Shown: piece by piece, positions 23,713-38,300 of the stretch
Layout: each line of letters opens with the position of its first letter
Position numbering within the stretch: the first letter of the stretch is position 1
Assembly (NCBI RefSeq): GCF_041734735.1
Contig: NC_134897.1
Location: forward strand, 5,371,704-5,435,703
Direction of reading: 5' to 3'
Length of the DNA stretch: 64,000 nt
Source of the DNA: Babylonia areolata
Taxonomy: Eukaryota; Mollusca; Gastropoda; Neogastropoda; Buccinidae
The notes under the pieces: generated by a model
Database searches by the model: none
What the model was told of the DNA's origin: nothing
The model's input: the letters and a program-made list of their open reading frames with translations, nothing else
Position numbers and translations under genes: made by a program

Positions 23713-26700
23713 GTAATTAAAATACATATATAAAATAAAAGTCACAGAAAAAGAAGAAAGACACTCAGAAGAAAAAATTTCCAAACCTTTGAAACCTCAT
23801 AAACGATGAAATCAAACCACTTATAGAGCAGTCCCTCAACCACATCAGTGGTATCACCACAACACCAACAAAGCTTGCCGTGTCAGAAAAAAACAGACAC
23901 AAAAACTTGACACTCAAACAAAACATAAAACCAAAGAAATATGTAGTCCACCACAGATGCACAAGTAGCTACCTCTAAGTTGCATGTTTTCATCAACTGA
24001 TGACCAAACTATTTCACAGAAAAATCACACATATCAAGAGGAAAACATAGTGTGAAATTCATATTACATAAACCAGATAGTGCCAAGTATGGGACAAATG
24101 ACACTTCTTTGTCTGGCTTCAAAGCAACATAAATCAGATTTTAATCTGGAGGAAAGTTCTGCAAGATTTTTGAAAAGACACACTATCAGCTAACTGACTG
24201 AGATCAATAATGAACATCTAACAACCACTGCAGCTGGCTTTACCATGATTGTAACCATGAGTAATCTGTTTCACAGTATGGATACAGCAATGTGTAGTGA
24301 ACAAATATCTTGCGTGAGAGCATACTTGCATGCATGAGTACATGTGTGTGAGCACTTACACATGAACATACAAACATAAACATATATATGCATATGTGCA
24401 TGTGTACACATGATTGTATGTGTGAGTATGCACAGGTGCATGCAAACTTTCATCAATAGGCATGCTGGGGCAAAGGTCTATGTCTCTCTACAAAAGGAAA
24501 GCAGTAACTATGAAGACAGGAACAATAGGCATGCAGATACTTGCCTAACTATATTAAGATACACTTCTAACAGTGCAAGCAGGTAATAGAAAAATAGAAA
24601 TATTTCTGACAACGATAAAAAGTAGACTACATGAGTACTCAGAGTAACAGAAAAAAGACATATGCCCTATAAATGAACTGGTGACTACACAGCCAACAAG
24701 TAAAGGGAAAGCTGCAATAAGCCGTAGTGACAGTCCCTGACAGTGATTCTTCAGACTTGGAGAACACCAGTGGCAGTGGGTTTACTCATGTCTGTCACTG
24801 AACTACACAAAACAACTGACAGGGATCAAGTACTACTGCTCAAGTGTCCACTTCTGACGCTTTTCTTCACACTCTTTGATCACCAAAATACCTACTGTTC
24901 GAAGGTGATTTCTTATCCCAATATTGATAAACACATATTTGCTGTGTTTCAAGGTTGTTTTTTTTTTTAAAAATAAGCCATGTCATAAACTTCTTTGAAT
25001 TACTCACAAAGGACTCATAAAAGGACAGAGGACTCACAAAAGGACTTTAAATATAAATATTCAAAATACAAAATCAAAAAAAGAAAAAATACCAAAAAAA
25101 TCAAAACAATATCTGACAGTATACTGTGACCAAAGCCCATCTATTCATGAAACATTCAGCCTGACTGGGGGTCACTGAGGACCAAAGGATAGATATTCTG
25201 GAATGGGAAGGCTTTGCAATGTGGCCCATTGGAGGTCTCCCTGCAGGCCTCATCGTCACAGCCCCCATCTTGGAACCAATATATCACAGAAATTCTCTCT
25301 CTATTCTGCACAAAACTGTCCAGCCTGAGTGATGGCCTGGGCTCCAGGTCTTCAAGAAACTTCAAGAATACATGTCAGGTAAGCTGTCTGCACTTTGCCC
25401 ATCTACAAAAACCGTGGGAAATGGTTGGGTTACCCCCTGCAAAACCCTAGAAATATTCGGTTGAAATAAGCAGAGGAAGAAAAAAAAATTGCTGCATTGT
25501 GGTAGCATGGCAACACACTCAACCTGGGAGGAATGGTCCAATATTGGTAAGGAGAATCTGAATAAATATTGTACATTGTAAATAAACAAATTTTAAAAAA
25601 AAATTTTTAATATGAGTGGATTAAAAATGAGAAAAAGCAAAAAACAAAAGATGCTCCATGTCACACCAGTGAACAAAGGAGGTTGACAGTACAGCCCAAA
25701 GATTCTATAAATACAAACAAGAAGCAAAGCCTTAATGGCTCACATGTGATTCCTGCTGATTTAAAAAAAAAAAAACACAACAAAAACACCCCAAAAAATG
25801 AAACTGAAATGCAGTAAGGTTGTGGTGTGTGTTGGGGAAGGGGGGCTAGGGGGGTTGTAGGCTGGGAGGATGGAAGAGTTCTAGTCCTTAAATTTAATGA
25901 TCAAAATCATTTTGTTGCTTATCATTTGGAACTGTTATGACCAAGTCTTTTGGTCAAAGATCCTTTACATTCACTGCCCCTGTCCAAAGGAACATCTTAT
26001 CTTATAAAGACACTAAGCCTGTGAAAGTGCTGATGTGTGCTGGTTTCTGCTTTCTGCATGTGTTGCCGAGGTGTTGTGTGGAGGGGACAGAGGGCGAGTG
26101 GGACTGATTTTTAAGTGGTGTAGTTAGTTGTGCATTGTTTTGGACACTGGGATGTACATGACTGGACATGGTTGTTTAAACTGGTTTGGCGGTGTTGTGG
26201 ACTGGTTTTGGTTGTTGTGATCTTGGTGTCGGGTGCTATGAAGTGAGATTGCATTATCTGGGTGTTGTAATATTTGGTATGTATTTTGGATGTTTTTGTT
26301 GTGTGTTTGTGTGTGCCCATGCATAAATCACTGTCGGCGTTTGATTTTATGTCTGTGCAGGGTTATACATATGGAAGTGTTGGTGTTTGAATGCAAGTTT
26401 TACATGTCAATTTTTAAGCTGTGCAGTGTGATTCAACATATTTTTTTTTATGGAGATGGATGTATGTATGAAGTTATCATTATCAAACTAGTGTTTGTCA
26501 AACTGAAAGCAGTGTGGTGGAAATGGAACAATTCATCTCCAGCCATTCACTTCCATCAGCATTTCATCATTTTACCACCAGAATACATATCTATAGATCA
26601 AAGTCTTCATCACAACTTCCCAGCTTCAATGATCATTACAAACACTTGATGCAAAAACTGATTTTTAGTAATCTCCTATTCTATGGTTATCAATAATGAT

Positions 26701-28184
26701 TGGATTCCTGCAATCAGATGATGTGTAAATTGCATACACTGATCCACAGTATACCGATTGCTCACTGTCAAAAAAAGAAACCTGTGTACCCCTATTACAC
26801 AGAATGACTTTGCTTACACATGTGAAACAAAACCGGACTATAAAAAAAATATATCTATACTAAAGTAAAGACACTGCATGAACCAATATTAAAATTATAA
26901 AATATCTCAAAACTAGAAGGGCAAGACATAGATAAACAGCAGACATGCCTTACAATAGTTTACACTTGTCTGTAAAACCCGCAAAGAGCCATCACAGAGA
27001 AATGAAACACAAACAGTAAAGCCATGTTTCGCAATCCTACTCTGATGCGATAAAAGATTATTCACATCAACTGTGTCACCACTGCTTTCACAATAATCAG
27101 ATGGTTCAAGTGTCTGAGTGGTAAACATATGCAAAAGTTTTGTTTCACTGAAGCCAATGTGAACAACAATCAATTTCAAGCCAAAATATAGATGTTGCAA
27201 TTATAGTGATGTTATAAAACATGGAATAGGTTCTTCAAGGACTGTCTTTCTGATTGACACACAAAATTCAGCCTCACAAAAAGTTATGGGACTGCATTTC
27301 TTTGAAAGTGAAGGCAACTTTCCAAAGCCTTCTTTAACCCTGCCAGAAAAGCTTGTAACATTGTTTTAAATGATCAGCAGTGGGGAAAGGTCAAGGAGTC
27401 AAAAAGAGTGGGGCAGAGCATAGTGGTATGGGGGGTTGGGGGGGAGATGTAGGGGATGAAAGAGTGGGTGAAAACCATCACCAAAAATGTGTGGGAAGTA
27501 TGAGGGATGTGAGTGACAGAAAATTTTAGAATGCACGGTATGTATTCAAAGAATAAAGGCTGTTTCCAAACACCACTGAATCTGTCTTTACCTAATCTGT
27601 TTTTAACAAATCTGTTTGGTTTTATTTTAGATGTCTTTCTCTTATCTCCACACTTCAAAAAATGCCTGTTATCACCATCACGGGTGGTAATAAACAAAAG
27701 CAATCATGTAGCAATCACTAGTAACTGATGTGTTGTGAATACTGATGACACTATTTCAGGCTTATTGTCATTCAGATAAAACCTTTTCATAAGCTGAACT
27801 GTCCACTCTCTAATCAATCAGAAACACATAGTACTGAAAGTCAAACTATTGTTTTGTACAGTTTATTTTCACTTCAGTTTGCAGGTACTTATCAGAAACA
27901 ATGCAAGCAGATTCTTTTATCAATCAGATAAATGGAAGACAACACAATAAAAGCGAATGGCACCACTCATTAGTACTACAGAGAACATTGACTCAAACCA
28001 GAAATAGTATCTGTTGTTTTTTTTCTAACAATGTGTTTTATGCCATTCGTACTGTGTGTGACTGAAACATTTTCTTCAAGATGGGAGTTGGCTATGATTT
28101 TATTCTTTGACACTCTGACTGGCTGCTGTCTCTCTGTTATTTCTCTTTGCCAAGGGGATGGAAGGGTGGTGAAGTGTACAGATG
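23713..28184. other. Gene-free AT-rich DNA
   Basis: No recognised gene. A region of CATG/ACATA words lies at ~24290-24445, A-tracts at ~25580-25605 and ~25762-25774, and a G/T-rich strand-biased stretch at ~25820-26330, where one strand has long runs of T/G words. Confidence 0.5.
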
Positions 28185-28338
28185 ATGTGGGCTGGGTTGT
28201 ATTGCGATCTTAACTGCGCTAAGTTTGCTCCGTGTTCAGAATTTTCCGAAGTCTATGAAATCAGCATAGACTTTGGACAATTTCTAACAAAAAGTAAACT
28301 TAGCACAACTAAAATTGCTTGTACAACCCAGCCCATGT
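28185..28338. mobile_element. 146 bp MITE with ~45 bp terminal inverted repeats and ATGT target duplication
   Basis: Element 28189-28334 starts GGGCTGGGTTGTA and ends TACAACCCAGCCC; the inverted similarity continues inwards (CGCTAAGTTTGCTC against AAGTAAACTTAGCAC). ATGT flanks both sides (28185-28188 and 28335-28338). No coding capacity. Superfamily not assigned. Confidence 0.75.
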
Positions 28339-28925
28339 ATGCAGAGTGGAGGGAGACAAAGGGAAGGTTTCTTGATCAGTAGCATTTCTTTAGTGAAGCT
28401 AACTGGGCTCTCTATCAACTGCATCTCTCAGAGTAACGTGGCTAACTGACTCTGACAAAATTTACTTGATGAAAAACATACCCCCAAAAATTCTGCCAAT
28501 GACTGATTCTTTGCCACGGTCTGTTTTACCACTGATTATTTACATCACTTAATCATAAACCATGCAAAATTTGGCTGCACCTAGCATGTCGAACATAAAT
28601 ATACAGCATCCGAATCATCAGCTTTGTTGATGTATAAATGCAACAGGTATCTTCCCTTTCATTTTGTACACATACAATCACATATATATACAGACAGAAA
28701 TCTTATATAACTTTGATTGAAGATTGGGCATTCAAATTTGCAGCAAAAAAAAGTGCGTACTGAATGATTGATCAAAACACTAATGCTCTCAATGGATGCT
28801 GATCTTGCTGAAGTTGACAATTCAGTATTTCTTATTTTGGTCGAATGAAGTTCTTCCAACACAGCTCCACACTGGGTCACCATGAAAGAGTGGATTATGT
28901 GCTTGGTGTGGTCACTGATGAACAC
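28339..28925 (-). other. Likely 3' UTR or downstream region of the FBXO33-like gene
   Basis: Immediately 3' of the stop codon on the gene's strand; no canonical AATAAA seen here on the minus strand. No other feature. Confidence 0.35.
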
Positions 28926-29099
28926 TCACAGGATACAGGACTTGCTGGTGTTGTTGTTGTTCAGGTCTTGGAAAGGGTTCTGGTCCTTCAGAAGAACGGA
29001 CATGTATGCGCTCTCTGCATCCTCTTCTGAGTGCAGAACAGCAGGCGGCAGCTGACGATCCAACAGAGGATACCACTGCCGCCCAAGGCTCTTGGATAC
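28926..29099 (-). CDS. FBXO33: FBXO33-like exon 4 (C-terminus and stop)
   Basis: 174 bases, 57 codons plus TGA. The acceptor is TTTGCAG. The peptide starts VSKSLGRQWYPLLD, parallel to the VSLGLGQPWHAVMD-type C-terminus of FBXO33, and ends in an asparagine-rich tail with a final Cys-Ile-Leu. The first AATAAA on the minus strand downstream that I found is near 28099-28104, beyond a small inverted-repeat element; its use is unproven. Confidence 0.85.
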   Translation of the reverse strand, partial: VSKSLGRQWYPLLDRQLPPAVLHSEEDAESAYMSVLLKDQNPFQDLNNNNTSKSCIL

Positions 29100-29296
29100 C
29101 TGCAAACACTTCCTTTTTTCAGAGAAAGACACACAGGAGCTAAACTTGTCACAGATGGTGCTGGAAACTTTCCGACACATCAGCTGACCTTCGCCATCAG
29201 GCATTCATTGATCATGAACAACTGATTATGTATTATAACAATCACTCACCACACAATGAATAGCAGGAAAACATTTGATTGAAATCATACCAAGAA

Positions 29297-29346
<50 letters not shown>

Positions 29347-32300
29347 ATTTGCGTGCGTGCGTTCATGCGTGTGTGTGTGGAGAGGGAGTTTCAGAAAAGC
29401 AGCATGAGAGTATTGTCACTGATAGCAAACAGAAGATAGGGGTCCCAAAGGATTTCTTTTTCAATTATTATAACTGAAATAAATGGAATATAATCAGTTT
29501 TCAACCTGCAGGTGCGAACTCTTAACAGGCAGTAAGAGCCAATCCAATGACAGATTTGTATGGAACTGTCTGAATGCTATTGTGTACCTGAACACATCTG
29601 CTTGTGTATTCCTACAAAAGAACAGAGTGTACCAAACTGACCTGAGCGCAGAAATGATATTTCTCCTCCTCTCTCAAGTGGCACAGAGGCACCGACCAGC
29701 TGCAGCCTGCCTCGTCTGAGTCATCATCATCTGACAGGGAATGCATCAGACAGCTCAGGGAGATGTCCAGCCTCTGCAGTCGGGGACCTCGTAGCCGAGC
29801 AATCGCTATTATGTCCATGATGGCAAGTTCAATACCTGATGCATACCATGGTAGAAAAGAGATGGACTGGTGCTAAACATGTCTGGATGTTAGTGAGGCA
29901 TATTGTGTCTCTCATCAGTCTCATATCACCTCCATCCCCACCACCCTTTCCACCATCCATATGTATTGTGGCCAAAGGCCGATGTACATTAAACTTAAAG
30001 CTTCTGAGTTCTGAGTTCATCAATCTCCATCAATGTAACCAAATATAAGAAGAGAACAGCTAATCACTTAACCCCAGGTAATTAAGTTTTAACTTTCCAC
30101 ACTAAAATATCTCAGGCCAAAGCTTTCACAGATCTGTGCTTGTTAGAAAATTACTTTATTTGGGTGAGATTCAACATTACAATGCTATGTAAAAGCCTTC
30201 AGACTCAACTTTTCTGACCAGTACGAAGACATTTCCTGAAGAATGATCTGAACTTCTCAAAAACACAAAGACATATAAAAATCTTATAGTTCAACAATCA
30301 CTACCGTGTGGATAATAATAATATGAAAATCTTCTACGCACAACAACATTAATACAGCAACCAATGTCTCATTCAAAATCTTACACACAAGATATGCTCA
30401 ATCAACAATACAATGGCACAACCAACAAACTAGAGCACTGACAGTACTTCTTGCTGGAATAACGACCATTATATGTAAGTAGACTTTGTGTGAGTGAACA
30501 TCAAATCTAAATTCAATAAATTTCTAAATAATACATTCCACATATTCCTTACTTTTCTTCAGTGAATATTCCAACAGCATAACTTGCAATTCCATTTGAC
30601 GTTTTTCGGTATTACACTGAATAGAAACTACTACTCTGACTAAATCTTCATAAAACCTCTCTTTTCTGAACCTAAAATTAAGCTCAGGAAATGTGACAGG
30701 CAAACAGGCAGAGAAGTGACTAACCAATCAGACGTAGGGACTGCAAGCGGTGGCACCGCCAAGCCAGCATGACAAAGGGATCCTCGGCACAGTTGGCATC
30801 ATAGGGCTGCGGCTGCCGGTTCTCCATCTCCTCCACTATCTCCAGCTCTCGAAACTCCTCATTCAGGTGGTTGCCAATGAAGGTGATGGCAGCCACACTG
30901 ACATGGTTGCAGAAGTATTGGCGCAGTCGCACCAGTGGCATGTGAGGCTGCAGGATGGAGGTAAGGGCCATGACCCCAGCGTATGTGTGCAGCATGATGA
31001 GCGTGACCTGCAGGCGGGGCAGGGTCTGACACGCACGCCACCAGGCCTGGTCACACACATACTCCTGCCCCATGCGCACCCCATGCACCATCAAGGTGAG
31101 AGTGTGCAGCTTGCACACCTGGGGCTGGGCCAGGCTAAGCAACAGCTCATCTGTCAGGTTGTCATAGTCCAGACTGAGGGTGGTCAGCTGGCTGAAGGGG
31201 GTCAGGTCGCGGGGGCCGATGTCGATGATGTTGTAGACCCAGTCCTCCTTGACGCTGGCCAGGTGGAGGGTATGAAGGGAGGATGCATGGCGCTGGGTCA
31301 GGGCCTGCAGAAGATCAGGCGTGAAGCCCTGCAGCACCTCCATGCAGCCCAGCGACAGGTGACGCAGGCATCGTGCCGTCAAGACCAGCTTCTTGATTAG
31401 GTACACGCACCTGTAAGTGGGGCAAACTTACAGATTGGTTACCTCCTTGAGCTTGAAAAAGGCTGACCATGCAACTTGTCTGCTACAGAAAAACAAACCA
31501 GAAACATGCTCTGTAAATAATGCAGTTATATAAGAAAATATACTCTTGAAACACCTAATGACGTAGGCACTGTGGGAAGACAAGCCCCAGGAAAAACAAA
31601 ACAAAACAAAAAATTGTAAATCCATGTTTTTAATTCAGGTAAGTAAACTAGTATGAATCCCAGCACAGTTCATCATATCTACTGGATGTTACCAACATCT
31701 GTCAACTTTTATCTTCATCTGTTTGCTGCTTATGAACCAGCCAACCACAAAGGGCCATAGCTGGGGTGACAAACTCAAATATTGGTCCCACAGAACCTGA
31801 GACAAAAAAAGGAAAAAAGAATTAGGCACAAATAGTCACATTCATGCACACAAACCTACGACAAGCCTCTAACATTGACCATTCCTTCAGTTCTTTTTAT
31901 CAAAGGATTAATATCCAAAAAATTCTTTAAGTAACCTGTACAGAAATAGTCCATAAAAAACAAAATTTAACCCTTTCACTTTTGGAACTATTTGTGATTT
32001 CTGCAGAATAATCACCAACCTCTAAAAAAACAACAACAACCAAAAATCAAATTTATGCTACAAAATATGTAAAGTATATATGTTTTCTTCAAGGAAAATG
32101 AATGCAGAATATAATCATCATAATGTCAATGTTGACAGAAAGGGATAACTCCAAATCAGGGAAAGATAACTCAGATTTTCAGAAGAAAAAACAAAATTTC
32201 GAGGGGAAAAAAGAAAATTCAAGTCTGTTTATTTTACAGGTGGAAATAGTGCTAAAAAATTAGCAAATATATTAGACACAATAATTAAGTGCAACTGTGC

Positions 32301-35300
32301 TCTTTCCTGCACTGTCATGTTGTTTCAAATATAAGCATTATACATAACCATTCACATACACCCACAAACACTATCACACAATATTACAACATATTCTACA
32401 AAAAAAATTCACTATAAACAATATTTCGGCTTGATACCTGGCAGGTTTCATAGAAGATGAAATGCCCAAAATGAAGGTTTCAAGCTAAACTGTTTGTATT
32501 TCTCTTTTTGTCACAACAGATTGCTCTGTGTGAAATTCCGGCTGCTCTCCCCAGGGAGAGAGTGTCGCTACACTACAGCGCCACCCTTTTTTTTTTTTTT
32601 AATTTTATTTCTACTGCATGCAGTTTTATTTGTTTTTCCTATCGAAGTGGATTTTTCTACAGAATTTTGCCAGGAACAACCCTTTAGTTGCTGTGGGTTC
32701 TTTTACGTGCACTAAGTGCATGCTGCACACGGGACCTCAGTCTATCATCTCACCTATCGTTTCCTAGGTGGACGGATTACCTCAAGGCCATCACTCTACT
32801 GGGGTTTTTTCAGTACCCACTTCTGACACAACCCCGCCCCCTTCCTGTTGATGTACCTTGTAGCATCATCGGGATAACCAAAATCACTTCAGTTGCTATT
32901 CTCAACACTGTGCGGAAAATAAAACAAAATTCTAGCCACCTCTTCTGTACTGTTCATTCTGGCAGCCATGTTAACACACTCAACAGCTTTTCGCTTTATA
33001 AAACACACAGAACAACAACAACAACAAAAACGCATCAAAACCGAGCCAAAACTTCCCAAGAAATTGCTTCGAAAACTAACCAAGAAGTCACTATTTGCAA
33101 GGGAGGTAACATATGCAATTGAGTAGCTGGAAACCTAATTAAGCAGTTACCCCTAAACTGCAGATATATCCGCAGTTGGAAGTGAAAGGTTTAAAAAGAG
33201 TAACACATTTACAAAACCGAATATTACCAACAAGCACCTCATATATCCTTGGAGCAAATAAGAATAGAACACATTAAGAATCCCCAATGTAAATTATGAA
33301 GTCCAAAAAAAGACGGATAATGCCGGATATATTCTTGTTTCCGTAACCCATTGAATGCTGACATGGATTACAGGATCTTTAGTGTGCATATCTGATCTTG
33401 TGCATGCGTATGTATACAGGACCAGGATTCAAACCTGGGACCCTCACAATTTGAAAGTCTTAACTCTTTAATCACTCAGTTGTTATGCCAATCATCCCCA
33501 TAAGTCAAACAGAGTCCAAGAGGAAAAAAAAAAAAAAAAGATTTGGGACTTCAATGATAGCACATTTTAGAATTGTTCCAAAATGTGTATATTCTTGACA
33601 GTTTTTTGCTGTTTTAGTTCAGTCACAATACCTTGGATGCTATGACATCATTTGGTGGGTTTCTTTGTTTCCAAGCTTGTTTGTGTTGTTAATCAGATTT
33701 CTGAGTAAAAATTCTCAAGGTATGTTTTGAATTTCAAGAAATGTAGAATTGCATGACTAAAAATACATAAATTTTATTGTTCAGCCTGCTCAGAATAATA
33801 ATCTATACACCCCATAAATTCATAGTTTCAAGATTCAAGATGGTTTATTCATATTGGCCAAGGACCCTTATGGAGGGGTATGTGAACATAAATGTCATAA
33901 TACAATGAAAAACAATGGAAAAAACACACAAAAAAACCCACAAAAAAAACCCGACAACAACAACAAAAACCAACTCACATAATACAACATACACAGAAAA
34001 TTTGACATAAGTTCCAAATGAAAACTAGCCTAGCTACGAAACAGTGTTTTCATGACGTAATAGTTTCTCGGACTTTGAAAGCTTTATATATATATAAATA
34101 CAAGGCAAGGTTTCTAAAAAATTTCACAGGAGGTTGAAGACATTAATAGGTTCAATTTAAACATATTTGGTTGTCTATAAAAAGTATAATATTTTAGCTT
34201 AATAAGTGAGTCTCGAACATTCCTCAAAGCTGGGCAACAAAGGACAAATCATCTTCTGTTGAATGGACAAACCAGATCACTGTCATTACATGTTCTGTAT
34301 CTATAATGATGAACCGCTAACTCAGAAATACCTAATCTGAATCTTGTTATATATTTCAAATGTCTATCCATATTTAACATCAGGTAGGGTTTCAAGTCTG
34401 GGCTGTTGCTGAAATTCCTATAGAAATCAAATCTCTCACTATTTGAATATGATCAGACCATTTCTGCCATCTACAATTGATTAAACGTTGGCGGAAAGCA
34501 CAAATAAATGACTGAATGCTGCCAACACCTTGGTTTAACCAAACAAAACCAAACCCATACTCAAATAAACAGTGGCGTATTTTTGTTACCCAATTTACTT
34601 TGCCTCTAGTATCTAAATCAAACAGCATATTATAAGCTTTACGAGGTAATCTGTTGTCATCCATTTCTAATAACCTTAACCAGTAACGAATACATTTAAC
34701 TGCAGCAACTAAATACATCGGGTACCGATTTGTTTCCCCATAACTAAATCATTAGGAGTTTGCCTCTCAACACTTAAGAATTTCTTCAAGGCAAAAGTAT
34801 GAACTGATTCACAATGAATAGTGGCTTTATCTAGGCCCCACAACTCTGAACCGTATAACACAACTGGCTGCACCTGAGCATCAAACAGCTTAATAAATAA
34901 ATCAAAAGAGGTATTACTGAACACGTGTAACTTTTTCATAATATAAATTAAAGCATTTTTAGCCCTACTTGCTAAATCTTTACAAGCACCAACAAAACTC
35001 AAACATGTGGAGAAAAATATTCCCAAATGTTTATAAACATTAATAACTGGCATCAACGTATCACCATACAACCACCTTTCCCTGCTACTAAAATAACCAC
35101 CCTTACGAAATACTATGATATTGCTTTTAGTCATGTTAACACTTAATTGAAGTGAATCTGCTGCACGATGTAAAGAATTCAGCTGTGTTTGTAGACCTAC
35201 AACAGTTTCTGACATCAAAATAACATCATCAGCTAACAGAAGTATGAACAATTCAAAGGCATCAACTGAAAATAAAGCTCCATGTCTCCCATTGTTAAAC

Positions 35301-38300
35301 TACCTGAATTGCAAGTTCATTTATGAAGAGAGAAAACAAAAAATAGAGCTACAAGCATCACCCTGTCTAACCCGAGCTGTACAGTTGATAAATTCTGTCG
35401 GTTTGGCACCACAACGAACTCTAGCTCCTACTACATTATACATACTTTTTATACAGTTATAAAGTTTACGTTTGATACCATTCCTTAGTAAAACAGGCCA
35501 AAGAAGATTTCGGTTAATAGAGTCAAACGCCTTTTCAAAATCAATGAATGCGACATACAATTTTTGATTAAAGATGATGATCACCAGTGATGTTATTTTC
35601 GTCAATCCATTCCTGTAATCTTTTATTGATAATTATTCCATACAATTTACCACTTATATCACCTAAAGAAATACAACAGTTTATTAAATAACTTAACGAA
35701 GAAAAGGACTACTTCATCAGAAGAATTTTTATACACATACAGTTCACTAACAATTCCATCAGGACCAGCTGCCTTACCATTTTTAAGTTTTCTTAATGCC
35801 AGTAGTACCTCTTCTTTAGAAATTGGTCGATTCATGTAAAGATCTGCTTCATCATCATTTATAGCATCATTGTCATAAGCAACTTCATTTTGCTTGTTAT
35901 CAGCATTTGATTATAACAAAAGTTTGAAAATGTTGAAACCAAACGTCACAATTAATAGTATGTCTAGGTTGTTTTCTTTTCTGCGAAACTCTATTAATAT
36001 TATTCCAGAATTCCTTTTGGCTATGTATAGATGTTACAAGCTTATCCATTAAAGATTTATTTAATTTTAAGTCCTTCTCTTTTCTTTTTAATAAATGTTT
36101 ATACTCTCGTCTTGCAACCACATATGTGTTTTTATCTTCCACTTTTAATGTCCGTCGACTAATCCGTAATAACCTTCTTACCTCCCTTTTACTCACAGCA
36201 CACTCATGGTCAAACCAGTCATCACGTACCTTGTTATTGACATACACACGTCTTTTCATACACTCCGCACTTTCCTTCATACATTCATTCAACAATGTTA
36301 GTGCATCATTCACATCAATATCTATTAACTTATTGCATTGTCAATTTTTGTACTAATCTGCTCATTACTTAGAGTATCACGAAATAGCTGAACATATTCT
36401 TCATTCCATATGATTTTTTCAATGACAATGTCCTGTTTTTGTTCAGATGCATCAAAATTCTTACCTTTAGGGAAAACAACGTGGAGTGTTACAGGTAGGT
36501 GGTCAGAGTCGATACATTCTCATACAATTAATTCACATGAATCAAACACAATATGAAAGAGATCTTTTGAAAATATGAAATAATCGTTGACACTGCATCC
36601 AGCATCCGAAATGTATGTATAGCGGCCTTGGAGGTCGCCCTCACATACTCCATTTAAATTACATAAATCTAAGGCAGTGCACAAATTCAACAACAATTTA
36701 CCATAATTGTTCAAGAGATTATCTTCTGAATGTCATGAATTATTGACAGAATGACTTTCATGCTGCTTGTAGAAATCAGAAAAATATTGAGAACTGACAT
36801 ATGTTTAAGGTTCTACTATTCAAATCACCATATAGGATAATATGAGCATCATGTAATAATAAACAGTCAGTCAAGCAATCTTCCAGCATATTTATTCCAT
36901 TATCAATATCAAAGAACGTATAAAAAGGAGAGCTTTCAGGAGGAATGTACAAGCAAACATATTGGATATCTTTATCAAGACCAAATAATATCTTATCAAT
37001 TAAAAAGACACAAACATTTGGATGATTCACATCGACAGTTTTAACAAACGGACACAATTCATTCCTCATCAGACCCACCAGACCTCCGGATTGTCTCCCT
37101 TGTCTTGAAAACTTAACCGCCGGTTTACAAAATGTAGTATAACCAGAGAACATATCAAATCGGCAATCTTCTATGAAAGTTTCAATCAAACACACAAAAT
37201 CAAAGTTAAAAATAAACGCAATGAAATCAGAATCAGCAAGTTTAGAAAACAATCCATTAACATTTCACAGTAAAATTGAAAAAGGTTTATAAACATGAAA
37301 TGTGTCATATGTACACGCCGTGCTCTTCATTTGACTGCACGTGCAAACAGAAGACAGTTCAGCGGGACTGTTCTGGTTCACCGACCATGTCTCAACAATG
37401 ACACTGTCACCTGTGACAGGCAATTCAGCCGGTGTAGCCATTTCATGGTTCCCTTTCCCTTCTTCAACCATAAAAAGACCTGTTTTTTTAACTGGCCGGC
37501 CCCACCCTATTTATTTTCCTTCAAACCATCACGGCCATCCAGGAAATATTTCCTGCCGTCGATGATTAAGTGGTCACAGACCATCACCGCTCTTTTCCCC
37601 TCTGATCTTGCCTTTTTTAAGTGGGGCGAGAGATTCCCTCTTGACTTGAACATCAAAGTAAAGGACAGAATGGCGGCTCTTCCCTAAAGGAGGCCAGTAA
37701 TCCACATTAGAAATATCATCCTCTATATTTGTAAATAATAAATCTAAGACACTGGGTGTCTGTAGACTTCTAAAGTGAGAGGGCTCAGTAGTCAATTGTA
37801 CAATATAATTTTGCTGTACACACTCCAAAAATTTTGTGGCCGGGTGGTCTTCACTCTTACAACAAACCTCATTTTGCCTGTCAATATCTGGATAATTAAA
37901 ATCTCCAGAGACAATAACTTTATTTTCAAAACTACTAAATATATGATGAAACAATTTAATTATCTTAGCATCATCCACATGATCAGAATTTGGAGATCTA
38001 TACAATTTGAGTGAGTAACTGTCTAAACAACTCTAAATTCTAAGTCTAAATCCTTATCTTTTTCTGGTATTCATTTTGACTCTACACAGCCTCTTATGAC
38101 CCGGAATTTACTATTTTTGGGCACATATTCAATTATCTTTGAAAGTCATTACTTCCGCCAGTTTCGGTACTTCAAAAGGTTTTTAAATTTTCTGAAGCAA
38201 ACCAGACTCGTATTTGTTTTGCAATCCCAAAAGCCATGTGCCAAGCTAATGCCAGCTGCTTAACCCTTCTTTAAAAAGACCTGCGCGAGCCAGCCTACGG

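Larger units (their letters stand above)
33827..37570 (-). mobile_element. Near full-length non-LTR retrotransposon (LINE B) in FBXO33-like intron 1
   Basis: Same strand as the host gene. 3' tail at 33827 (AATAAACCATCTTGAATC), C-terminal and reverse transcriptase region 34392-35605, linker 35900-36313, endonuclease 36520-37260, N-terminal leader to ~37570. Clade not assigned; it is unlike LINE A. Degraded in several places. Confidence 0.75.

Noticed and set aside
12026-28382. Numerous 60-115 codon frames across the gene-free region
   Set aside because: Length expected by chance in this composition, no recognisable motifs, no paired splice sites giving a longer product.
30750-31400. A 216-codon plus-strand frame opposite FBXO33-like exon 2
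   Set aside because: A shadow of the GC-rich coding exon on the other strand; lacks domains and splice context.
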